A stretch of 64,000 nucleotides of DNA from Acidovorax sp. NCPPB 3576 (GTDB lineage Bacteria > Pseudomonadota > Gammaproteobacteria > Burkholderiales > Burkholderiaceae_C), in NCBI RefSeq assembly GCF_028473605.1, contig NZ_CP097267.1, positions 1 to 64,000 on the forward strand, given 5' to 3'. Shown here in pieces: positions 27,962 through 35,721 of this stretch (positions are counted from its first letter, which is position 1; every line of letters starts with the position of its first letter). The position numbers and the translations under genes are program-made. The notes below the pieces were generated by a model. It ran no database searches and was not told where the DNA came from. It was given only the letters and a program-made list of their open reading frames with translations.

Positions 27962-29293
27962 ATGACCCACGTCCTGCATCGCCATCTCCACCAGACCCCC
28001 CCTGTCGCCGCGGGCGCGCAGGGCATGACGGTCCGCGACGCCAGCGGCCGCACGTACCTGGACGCCAGCGGCGGCGCCGCCGTGTCCTCGCTGGGCCATG
28101 GCCATGCCGACGTGATCGCCGCCATGCACCGGCAGATCGACCGCATCGCGTACGCCCACACCAGCTTCTTCACCACCGACGTGGCCGAGGAGCTGGCGCA
28201 GACGCTGGTGCGCGGCGCGCCGGCCGGCACGAGCCATGCCTATTTCGTGAGCGGGGGCTCGGAGGCCGTGGAGGCCGCGCTCAAGATGGCGCGGCAGTAC
28301 TTCGTGGAGCGGGGCGAGCCCCAGCGCACGCACTTCATCGCGCGGCGGCAGAGCTACCACGGCAACACGCTGGGCGCGCTCGCGGTGGGCGGCAACGCCT
28401 GGCGGCGCGCGCCGTTCGCGCCGCTGCTCGTGCCGGCCACGCACGTGTCGCCCTGCTACCCCTACCGCGAGATGCGCGACGGCGAGTCTCCGCGGGCCTA
28501 CGGCCAGCGGCTGGCGGCGGAGCTGGAGGCGGCCATCCTCGCGCAGGGTGCGGACCGCGTGATCGCTTTCGTGGCCGAGACGGTGGGCGGCGCCACGGCG
28601 GGCGTGCTCACGCCGGTGCCGGGCTACTTCCAGGCGGTGCGCGCGGTGTGCGATCGCTACGGGGTGCTGCTGATCCTGGACGAGGTGATGTGCGGCATGG
28701 GCCGCACCGGCACCCTGCACGCCTGCGAGCAGGAGGGCGTGGTGCCCGATCTCATCACCGTGGCCAAGGGCCTGGGTGGCGGCTACCAGCCCATCGGCGC
28801 GGTGCTGGCGCAGGGGCGCGTGGTCGAGGCCATGTCGCGCGGCAGCGGCTTCTTCCAGCACGGCCACACCTACCTGGGCCACCCGGTGGCCTGCGCCGCC
28901 GCGCTGGCGGTGCAGCAGGTGATCGCGCGCGACGGCCTGCTGCAGAAAGTGCAGGACGATGCGCCGGTGTTCGAGCGCATGCTGCGCGGCGCGCTGGGTG
29001 GTCACCCCCACGTGGGCGACATCCGCGGGCGGGGCTATTTCTGGGGCATCGAGCTGGTGGCCGACCGCGCAACGAAGGCCCCGTTCGACCCCGCGCTCCG
29101 GCTGCACGCGCGCGTCAAGCGGGCCGCGATGGACGCGGGCCTGCTGTGCTATCCGTTCGGCGGCACGGTGGACGGCCTGCGCGGCGACCACGTGCTGCTC
29201 GCGCCGCCGTACATCGCCACGCGCGAGGACCTGCAGGCCATCGCCGACCTGCTGGCGCACGCCATCGGTCAGGCCACGGCCGCGCTGGCCTGA
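27962..29293 (+). CDS. Class III aminotransferase
   Basis: A PLP-dependent enzyme of 443 residues. It has the PLP-phosphate region SGGSEAVEAALKMAR, the Asp of LILDEVMCGMGRTG, and the Schiff-base lysine at residue 269 in LITVAKGLGGGYQP. Class III members act on omega-amino groups such as those of beta-alanine, GABA or polyamines. The ATG at 27962 is preferred over 27896. The following binding-protein gene and the divergent RpiR gene suggest uptake and breakdown of an amino compound. Confidence 0.9.
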   Translation: MTHVLHRHLHQTPPVAAGAQGMTVRDASGRTYLDASGGAAVSSLGHGHADVIAAMHRQIDRIAYAHTSFFTTDVAEELAQTLVRGAPAGTSHAYFVSGGSEAVEAALKMARQYFVERGEPQRTHFIARRQSYHGNTLGALAVGGNAWRRAPFAPLLVPATHVSPCYPYREMRDGESPRAYGQRLAAELEAAILAQGADRVIAFVAETVGGATAGVLTPVPGYFQAVRAVCDRYGVLLILDEVMCGMGRTGTLHACEQEGVVPDLITVAKGLGGGYQPIGAVLAQGRVVEAMSRGSGFFQHGHTYLGHPVACAAALAVQQVIARDGLLQKVQDDAPVFERMLRGALGGHPHVGDIRGRGYFWGIELVADRATKAPFDPALRLHARVKRAAMDAGLLCYPFGGTVDGLRGDHVLLAPPYIATREDLQAIADLLAHAIGQATAALA

Positions 29294-29362
29294 GCGGCGC
29301 CTTTCTCTTTCTCCGTTCGCCCTCCCGTTCTTCCATCCCTCGTTCCTGAAGGAGCCTTTCCC

Positions 29363-30310
29363 ATGCCCGTCGCACCGTCCCTTTCGTCCGCGCGCCGCCT
29401 CCTGGCGGCCCTCCTGTCGTGCGCGGCCCTGGCCGCCCCGGCGGCCTTCGCCCAGGAGGCGCCCGCAGCCGGCGGCACCCTGGGCAAGATCCAGCAAAGC
29501 GGTGCCATCACCTTTGGCTACCGCGAGTCGTCGTTCGGCTTTTCGTACCTGGACGGCAACCTGCGGCCCGTGGGGTACAGCATCGACATCTGCCAACGCA
29601 TCGTGGTGGCGATCAAGGCCGAACTGAAGATGCCCGCCATCGAGGTGAGGTACCAGGCCGTCACCTCGGCCAACCGCATTCCGCTGGTGCAGAACGGCAC
29701 GGTGGACATCGAGTGCGGCTCCACCACCAACCTGGTGGAGCGGCAAAAGCTGGTGGCCTTCTCGCCGGACATCTTTCGCTACAACGTGCGCCTGCTGGTC
29801 AAGGCCGATTCCGGCATCCGCGGCATCGCGGACCTGCAGGGCAAATCCGTGGTGACTACGGCGGGCACGACCTCGCTGCGGCTGCTGCGCGAGGCCGACA
29901 AGGGCCAGGCGCTGCAGATCACGCACCTGTCGGGCAAGGACCACACCGACTCCTTCCTGCTGGTGGAGAGCGGCCGCGCCGCCGCCTTCGTGCTGGACGA
30001 CATCCTGCTGGCGGGGCAGATCGCCAATGCGCGCCAGCCGCAGGATTTCGCCATCGTGGGCGAGAGCCTGCGCACCGAGAACCAGTCGCTCATGTTCCGC
30101 AAGGACGATCCGCCGTTCAAGGCGCTGGTGGACCGGGTGGTCGGTGCCATGATGCGGTCCGGCGAAATGGAGGCGCTGTACCAGCGCTGGTTCATGTCAC
30201 CCATTCCGCCCAAGAACATCAACATCCGCTACCCGCTGAATGCCGAAACGCGCGACGCGTTCCAGAACCTGAAGCGCGCCGCGATATTTGATCTCACAGA
30301 ACTGAGATAA
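29363..30310 (+). CDS. Amino acid ABC transporter binding protein (GltI-like), 3' end at the prophage edge
   Basis: A product of 315 residues with an Ala-rich signal peptide (LLAALLSCAALAAPAAFAQE) and the amino-acid-binding start LGKIQQSGAITFGYRESSFG. It resembles glutamate/aspartate binding proteins and follows the aminotransferase gene. The last seven residues (FDLTELR) read into the start of prophage DNA at about 30,280-30,320, so the original end of the gene may have been replaced by the insertion. No host permease genes follow in the window. Confidence 0.85.
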   Translation: MPVAPSLSSARRLLAALLSCAALAAPAAFAQEAPAAGGTLGKIQQSGAITFGYRESSFGFSYLDGNLRPVGYSIDICQRIVVAIKAELKMPAIEVRYQAVTSANRIPLVQNGTVDIECGSTTNLVERQKLVAFSPDIFRYNVRLLVKADSGIRGIADLQGKSVVTTAGTTSLRLLREADKGQALQITHLSGKDHTDSFLLVESGRAAAFVLDDILLAGQIANARQPQDFAIVGESLRTENQSLMFRKDDPPFKALVDRVVGAMMRSGEMEALYQRWFMSPIPPKNINIRYPLNAETRDAFQNLKRAAIFDLTELR

Positions 30311-30323
30311 ATCGACAGCGGCC

Positions 30324-30344
30324 TACTTTCGCGTGGCGAAAGTA
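30324..30344. terminator. Perfect hairpin at the end of the phage late operon
   Basis: TACTTTCGC (30324-30332) pairs perfectly with GCGAAAGTA (30336-30344) around GTG. A second small inverted repeat, ATCTCA-N6-TGAGAT, lies at 30291-30308. They lie between the convergent binding-protein gene and the leftward late operon, so they may terminate one or both; neither has a T-run. Confidence 0.45.
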
Positions 30345-30351
30345 AATTGCA

Positions 30352-30555
30352 TTACGGGCGGGATGGGTCGATCAGTTTCAGTTTCGAACGGGGCGGCGGT
30401 ACAAGCTCCAGCTTGTCTGCAGCGATGTGTTCCGCATGTCCTGCATCAGGCTGACAAATCACTTGGTTGCCAACCTGCCCCACCACGGTGTATTCATTAC
30501 CCGATACGCCCTCGGACGTGATCCGAACAATGTCGTTGTTTTGAAAGGTAGTCAT
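30352..30555 (-). CDS. Small phage protein
   Basis: The product of 67 residues, MTTFQNNDIVRITSEGV..., reads like a small SH3-like barrel (NDIVRITSEG, YTVVGQVGNQVICQ). It is the last gene of the leftward operon next to the prophage edge. Genes in this position in transposable phages often modify DNA or host functions, but no evidence bears on this one. Confidence 0.6.
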   Translation of the reverse strand: MTTFQNNDIVRITSEGVSGNEYTVVGQVGNQVICQPDAGHAEHIAADKLELVPPPRSKLKLIDPSRP

Positions 30556-30567
30556 GGACGCATTGTC

Positions 30568-30789
30568 CTATGCCTCCCCCTCCACATAGGGCAGTGAAGG
30601 GGCCGGACCTTCGATCACGCCGTCCCGCACAAAAACCCGCTGCCCCGCCTGGACGTCGCCACGCGCCTGCAGCACGCCCCCGCCAGGCATGGCCACGGTG
30701 GCCACACCCGCCACGACGGCAGTGACCTCGCCCACCTGCAGCGGACGGGGCGGCATCAGGTCCAGGAACTCTCGGTAGGCGTTACGCAT
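30568..30789 (-). CDS. Small phage tail-operon protein
   Basis: The 73-residue product has a compact, Val/Gly-rich beta pattern (VGEVTAVVAGVATVAMPGGG, VQAGQRVFVRDGVIEG) like the small barrel proteins (OB-fold/gpV-like) at phage baseplates. The ATG at 30789 overlaps the end of the upstream gene (30782) by eight bases. Confidence 0.6.
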   Translation of the reverse strand: MRNAYREFLDLMPPRPLQVGEVTAVVAGVATVAMPGGGVLQARGDVQAGQRVFVRDGVIEGPAPSLPYVEGEA

Positions 30790-32677
30790 GGGTTTCGATC
30801 GATAGGATTTGGCGCAGGGTCGGGCGACTCCACTCGATCGACGTGCTGCGCACAATGCCCATCACCGTCTGATCGCCCCGAAACCGCACGAACTGTCCCG
30901 GCACGATCACGCCCGTCTCGGGCAGCACCTGCATGCGCAGGGACACGTGCTCCTGCCGGCCGGTGTCGGACAGCTCGGCGATGCCCCGCGCGCGGTGGAC
31001 GTCGGCGTGCGTGATCAGCGCGTGGTTGACCTGGGGCGCCAGCACGTTGCCGGCGGTCCCGGCCCTGCTGAAAGGCCCGAACACGCCGGCACCCACGCCG
31101 CCGAGGAACACACGGTTGTAGCCCGGGCGGTCCACATACTCGGTGCCGACCACCTCGGCAGCGGCGCCCGGGATCTCGAAATCCGGCGTGATGCCGCCCC
31201 AGGCCCAGGGCGCGGCCGGGTAGCGCGGCAGCACGCGCAGCACCGGATCCGTGGCGTGCGGCTGTACATAGCCGCCCGCTGCGGTGGCGATGTCGTTGAT
31301 CGCGTCGATGTAAGTGCCCTGCAGCGCCCAGGCGCCCGCCGGCACCAGCCAGTCCACGATCTGCCAGTCCAGGGCCCAGCCCATGCCGACGCCGTTGACC
31401 GTGAGCACGTTGGCCGCGAGCTGCTGCGCTGTGCGGGGCGTTGCGGCACCGAACGACAGGGTCGGAGCGTAGGGAGCGCCCAGAATCGACGCCTTGCCCT
31501 TGCCGGAAACCGACCAGCGAACCTGGGGCATGAAGCGCCGGTCTTGGACCTTCCGCTCCAGGCGCAGGCGAAACGGCACGCCGTTGACCACCACCTCGAG
31601 CTCGGCCGGATCGCCCTGGCCATCACGCCCCAGGTGCCCGGCCGCGTCGTGGTGCAGCGAGGCCGACCACGACCAGGTCCAGCTCTGGTGATCCAGCGAC
31701 ATGCTGAAACTGTGGGCGCGCAGCTCGGCACCCGTGTCGACGCGATGCAGGGTGATGTTGTTGATCACGATATAGGTCCTACGAACGGGGACGATGACAG
31801 TGGCGCCGGGCTCCGGGTCGGAGTGGCGATCGCACAGGAAAACCAGATGCGCCGGCACACCGTGGTCGGCAAGCGCATCGAACACCAGGTGCACCGGCAC
31901 CTCGGGCACGTAGCACGGATCGGGCTGGGGCGGCTGTGTGGGCGTGGACACCCCCGGCCGGGGCACCCAGGCTTCTTGGTAATGGTTGCGCCAGGCGCGC
32001 GATCGCGCCACCGCGATGCCCATGTCTTCGGTCACCGCGGCCGACACCCGCAGGCCCTCCTGCCAGCGCTGCTGGACCGTGCGCCGCAGCGGCAGCGCTT
32101 CCTGAAACCGTTGCACCCGAATCATGGAGCGGCGTGCCGCGTCCTGCCATTGCTGGGCGATCGCATGGCGCAGCGGCAGCGCCTCCTGGAACCCTTCGCG
32201 CACGCCGGGCCCGGAGAGCCTGGCCGCCTCCTGCCAGCCTTGCCGCACGGCTGCGCTCAGCATGGCGGCGGCCTCGTAGCGCCCAAGGATCGCCGCACCC
32301 AGGGCGCCCGCGTCCTGCCAGTGCTCGCGGATGGCCGCCTGAAGGGGCAGCGCCGCCTGGTAGTGCTCGCGCGCCGGCACGCCGCGTCGCACCGCATCCT
32401 GCCAGCGCTGTGCGACCGTGCCCACCACCGGCCGGGTCACATTGACGTCGTACTGGGCCGCGGCCACCAGCCGCAAGCCGGTGATCTGCCCTGCGGCGAT
32501 GGCGCGGACACCTGAGCGCAAAAGGATCGGCGCGCGCAGGCCCGTGATCGACCCGGCCGCTTGCAGCTCGACAGCCTCGCCCGGGCCGTCGCCGCCGTCG
32601 TCGCCGAAGACGATCTCGACAGGCGAACCGGCCGGGTTGGCCGCCTGGCCGAAGATCAGATCCAGATCGCCCGCCAT
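30782..32677 (-). CDS. Large phage tail-tip/fibre protein with 14-residue repeats
   Basis: The 631-residue protein starts MAGDLDLIFGQAANPAGSPV at 32677. Residues about 88-238 hold eleven tandem units of 14 residues, each ending in an aromatic residue, then Q-(D/E)-A (WQDA, YQAA, WQDA, YEAA, WQEA, FQEA and so on). The C-terminal half looks like a tail-hub protein (FSMSLDHQSWTWSWSASLHH, TYIDAINDIATAAGGYVQPH, PGQFVRFRGDQTVMGIV). The repeat may form an elongated stalk. The tail-hub assignment is inferred from context and pattern. Confidence 0.75.
   Translation of the reverse strand: MAGDLDLIFGQAANPAGSPVEIVFGDDGGDGPGEAVELQAAGSITGLRAPILLRSGVRAIAAGQITGLRLVAAAQYDVNVTRPVVGTVAQRWQDAVRRGVPAREHYQAALPLQAAIREHWQDAGALGAAILGRYEAAAMLSAAVRQGWQEAARLSGPGVREGFQEALPLRHAIAQQWQDAARRSMIRVQRFQEALPLRRTVQQRWQEGLRVSAAVTEDMGIAVARSRAWRNHYQEAWVPRPGVSTPTQPPQPDPCYVPEVPVHLVFDALADHGVPAHLVFLCDRHSDPEPGATVIVPVRRTYIVINNITLHRVDTGAELRAHSFSMSLDHQSWTWSWSASLHHDAAGHLGRDGQGDPAELEVVVNGVPFRLRLERKVQDRRFMPQVRWSVSGKGKASILGAPYAPTLSFGAATPRTAQQLAANVLTVNGVGMGWALDWQIVDWLVPAGAWALQGTYIDAINDIATAAGGYVQPHATDPVLRVLPRYPAAPWAWGGITPDFEIPGAAAEVVGTEYVDRPGYNRVFLGGVGAGVFGPFSRAGTAGNVLAPQVNHALITHADVHRARGIAELSDTGRQEHVSLRMQVLPETGVIVPGQFVRFRGDQTVMGIVRSTSIEWSRPTLRQILSIETHA
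31966..32415 (-). repeat. 14-residue (42-bp) protein repeat, eleven copies
   Basis: Successive aromatic-Q-(D/E)-A motifs are exactly 14 residues apart in all steps but one (15). Positions 4-7 and 10-13 alternate small hydrophobic and Arg/Gln/Glu residues. DNA identity among units is moderate, so the repeat is old or under protein-level selection. Confidence 0.8.
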
Positions 32678-32685
32678 GCCCGGCC

Positions 32686-33117
32686 TTACGTCAACGCCGA
32701 GGCGGCCAGAACCACCAGCCCGCCGGCCAGCAGCAGCGGGCTGTCGTCGCCCTCGGGCGTCGTGCCGCCGACCACCCGGAAGTCGCCCCCGTGGTCGGCA
32801 TCCGTCACGCTGCCTTCGCTGACCACGATGCCGGATGCGCCGATCCACACGCCCCAGCGCGGCACGCCCGCGACCATCACCAGTGCGCCGCCGGCGTCCT
32901 CGGCATGCCAGACCAGCGCGCCGTTGACGATGGAGGCGCAGGGCTTGGCGAGCACGATCTCCGCCTGGGGCGTACCGCCCGCGGCCCCGGCAATCGTCGT
33001 CGGCCGGGCGGTGGTGTGCAGCCGCACCCGGGCCCGGCCGCTGCCGGCGTCCGCGCGCGCGATCGTGGCCTCCAGCTGCGCGAACGCGACCTCGGGGCCG
33101 ATGCGCCAGGTGATCAT
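32686..33117 (-). CDS. Phage tail-region protein of unknown function
   Basis: The product of 143 residues begins MITWRIGPEVAFAQLEATI and is beta-rich; the end (LLLAGGLVVLAASALT) is hydrophobic. It lies between two large tail proteins in a closely spaced operon. The upstream gene overlaps it by 4 bp (ATGA type). Confidence 0.65.
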   Translation of the reverse strand: MITWRIGPEVAFAQLEATIARADAGSGRARVRLHTTARPTTIAGAAGGTPQAEIVLAKPCASIVNGALVWHAEDAGGALVMVAGVPRWGVWIGASGIVVSEGSVTDADHGGDFRVVGGTTPEGDDSPLLLAGGLVVLAASALT

Positions 33118-34511
33118 GGTTGCGCCTCCAGCCGGTTGGCCGCGACGGGCCGGTAGTTGCCGGCTTGGTCCTCGGCCAGCACCAGCCACTGGTGGCTGAC
33201 ATCGATGCCCTCGAAAGCGAACGTGCCCGTCACAGCATCGCTCCACGTCTCCCGCGCCACCAGCTTGTCGCGCTGGCGCAGCAGCACCACGCGCGACCGC
33301 GTAGGCAGATTGGTCGCGCCCTTGATCTTGGTGGTGCCCCAGATCCGCCCCGTGCCGCCGAACTCCATGTCGCGCGCGATCGCGGCGGCGGCGGGCGCCC
33401 CCGCGCTGAACGCCGGTACCGGGCTCGCCGCGAGGACCTGGGCGCCGGACCCTTGCACGGGCATCACCCGCAAGGCGCCCGAGCGCGCGATGCGCACGCC
33501 GCTGTCGGCATATAGGTTGTCCACCCGCGCATTCAGCGTTGGTATCCCGGACGAGAAGGTCCATCGTCCAATTTGCAACGGCCGCGTGGGTGCCGGCAAC
33601 GTGCCCAGCCCGCTGCGCGAGGCCATTTGCACGCCGTCACGGAACACCCAGCCATTGCCGCCCGATCGCACCATCCGCCACCGCTGCGGGACATCTGCGG
33701 TGTAGGGCGCGTCGAGGAACTGGTCCGTTGGATTGCTCTGCACCCAGAAATAAAAGCGGATGTACCCGGGCAGCACCCGAATCGAGAGGCCTGGCGACGT
33801 CCAGTTCAGGGTGTTGGTGTCGTAGTAGCCGTGGTGCCAGATGGCGCCCAGAACCTCGCCCGCCGCGCCGGCAATGAAGAGATCGAAGCCGATTTCGTAC
33901 TCATTGCCGAGGTCGAGGTCCGGGCTGTTCGTGACTTCAAGGTAGTCGTCGCCACCGGAGAGCGCGAGATAGGGGGTGCCATCGAGCAGCGGCCCGATGC
34001 CCTCGATGTGGGCGCCGCCGAACACCGTGACCGCGTGACCATAGGTGTCCGTGATCGCCGGGCCGTTGAAGTCCATCGCCAGAACGTGCTGGCGCAGATC
34101 ATCGACCGAGCCCAGCGTGTACGGGCCTGGATACACCAGCCCGCTGGCCTCGCCCAGCACCGCCCATGCACGGCCATCCGGGGACGATTCGATACGCAGA
34201 TCGCAGGGGTAGCTCGACTGATTCGCGCCGCTGCCGATCCCGGTATAAAGGATGTCCACCGCGCTCCCGAAATCCCACACCAGCGCCCACCCTGGCGAGG
34301 CCACCTGCGCGGCGCTCCAGGAGACCACCGCGGCCGCGAAGCCATCCTGCAGCGCAGCGATGGAGCCGGAGAGCGGAGCGATGCGGGAGGTGAGCGTGGC
34401 TGACAGATCGGCGCGTCCCGAGCTGCTATAGAGCGCCACCTCGCTGATTGATAGCGCGCCCATGCCCCAGGGCCGCACGGCGACCAGACGCCAATAACGT
34501 GCGGCCGCCAT
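33114..34511 (-). CDS. Phage tail adhesin with discoidin-like and LamG-like domains
   Basis: A product of 465 residues. The N-terminus (ARYWRLVAVRPWGMGALSIS EVALYSSSG ... YTGIGSGANQSSYPCDLRIE) reads like a discoidin/F5-F8 C-type galactose-binding module. The middle (VLAMDFNGPAITDTYGHAVT, SGGDDYLEVTNSPDLDLGNE, FYFWVQSNPTDQFLDAPYT) is a concanavalin/LamG-like fold. Both bind sugars in other proteins, so host-surface recognition is likely. It starts inside the stop of the upstream gene (TGATG). Confidence 0.75.
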   Translation of the reverse strand: MAAARYWRLVAVRPWGMGALSISEVALYSSSGRADLSATLTSRIAPLSGSIAALQDGFAAAVVSWSAAQVASPGWALVWDFGSAVDILYTGIGSGANQSSYPCDLRIESSPDGRAWAVLGEASGLVYPGPYTLGSVDDLRQHVLAMDFNGPAITDTYGHAVTVFGGAHIEGIGPLLDGTPYLALSGGDDYLEVTNSPDLDLGNEYEIGFDLFIAGAAGEVLGAIWHHGYYDTNTLNWTSPGLSIRVLPGYIRFYFWVQSNPTDQFLDAPYTADVPQRWRMVRSGGNGWVFRDGVQMASRSGLGTLPAPTRPLQIGRWTFSSGIPTLNARVDNLYADSGVRIARSGALRVMPVQGSGAQVLAASPVPAFSAGAPAAAAIARDMEFGGTGRIWGTTKIKGATNLPTRSRVVLLRQRDKLVARETWSDAVTGTFAFEGIDVSHQWLVLAEDQAGNYRPVAANRLEAQP

Positions 34512-35686
34512 CAACGGCTCCAGGGGCCCGTGAGGTCCACGAACACCGTGCCGATCGCCTCGCCAGCGGCGACCGGCGATCCCACGCGCACGGCCAGCAG
34601 CGTGCGGCCCGCGTAGTCGTGCGTGCCCACCACCGTGCCACGGGTCGCAAATGCACCGCCCATCTCTTGCACAGGATGCAGCAGGCCCGGCAGCGTGCCG
34701 CGGACGCCCTGGCTCACCAGTTCCACCTGCCCGGCGAGCAGGCCATTGTTCGGGGAGTTGGGGTAGGTGCCCCACGAATAGCCGCCCACGCCCGCGTAGA
34801 CGTCGGGCGTGCTGCCGGTGTGGTGCGCGCCGATGCGCTGGGCCGCGATCGCCTGGCCGACCCCCGTGTGGGCCCGGGCGAGGTAGGCCCCGCCGCGCGC
34901 ACTGCGATGGCTGAACCCACAGCAGCCGTCCGGTGTCGTGGTCTGTGCCACCTGGTCGGCCTGGTTGCCACTGACCAGCCAGCCGTAGGCATCGCCGCTC
35001 TTGAAGCTGGCGATATCGCCCGCGTACAGCAAGGTGTAGCGGTCGATGCCCTGCGGGCTCACGGCCAGGTACAGGCCGCGCTCGTCGGCGACCACGATCC
35101 ACGGGCGCGCGGCGGTGCTGGCCGCGCCGCTTTTGGGCCAGTACAGGCCCCCGGCCACCTGCGCATCGAGCGGGATCGTGCCCAGGCCCGTGCCGATGTC
35201 GCTCATGGACTCGTAGCCGCGCACGCGGGCATTGGTGGTGCCCGTGTCATCGACCCGCAGCACGCAGCCCGTCGCCTCCACCGCCGCGGGCTTGAGGGCG
35301 ATCACGTTGTCGGCCTGTCCGGCATACAGCTCCTGCCATCCCGCCGGCGCCATGCGGCTGGTGATGCTGCCCGCGGCCGCGCCAGCCGCCGCATCGGGCG
35401 CCGCAAAGGTCACCCGGTCGGCGGCGACCGTGAGGATGCGCCGCTCCCCGTTGAGGCCGTCGCCGGTCGCGCCGGCAAACAGGGCAACCGAGCCCACGCG
35501 GTAGGGATGGCCCGAGGCGTAGACGGCCGTGGCCACGCCGGCGGTGACGGTGAGCGACGCCACGGCACCGGCGCCGAAGCCGTCCACGAGGCAGGCTTTG
35601 AGCACCGCGCGCAGCGCGCCGGCCGTGCCCGACAGCACGGGCGCACCGGCCTGGCCGGAGTCGAAAACTTTGATGGAAGTACTCAT
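34511..35686 (-). CDS. Phage tail structural protein
   Basis: The 391-residue product begins MSTSIKVFDSGQAGAPVL and is rich in Gly, Ala and Val, with a mid-section LYLAVSPQGIDRYTLLYAGD. It resembles tail proteins of unknown role in B3-like phages in position only. It is coupled to the adhesin gene by a one-base start/stop overlap. Confidence 0.7.
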   Translation of the reverse strand: MSTSIKVFDSGQAGAPVLSGTAGALRAVLKACLVDGFGAGAVASLTVTAGVATAVYASGHPYRVGSVALFAGATGDGLNGERRILTVAADRVTFAAPDAAAGAAAGSITSRMAPAGWQELYAGQADNVIALKPAAVEATGCVLRVDDTGTTNARVRGYESMSDIGTGLGTIPLDAQVAGGLYWPKSGAASTAARPWIVVADERGLYLAVSPQGIDRYTLLYAGDIASFKSGDAYGWLVSGNQADQVAQTTTPDGCCGFSHRSARGGAYLARAHTGVGQAIAAQRIGAHHTGSTPDVYAGVGGYSWGTYPNSPNNGLLAGQVELVSQGVRGTLPGLLHPVQEMGGAFATRGTVVGTHDYAGRTLLAVRVGSPVAAGEAIGTVFVDLTGPWSR

Positions 35687-35721
35687 GATGGTCCTGGGTG
35701 TCTTGTGGTGATGGGAAGGGC

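Noticed and set aside
26843..29944. 1033-codon minus-strand frame covering RpiR and running across the aminotransferase
   Set aside because: Only the last 290 codons (RpiR) are real; the rest is a shadow of the aminotransferase and binding-protein genes.
30782..33202. Extended 806-codon version of the repeat-bearing tail protein
   Set aside because: The first 175 codons overlap the 32686-33117 gene in another frame and are Arg/Gly-rich noise; the ATG at 32677 gives a proper start.
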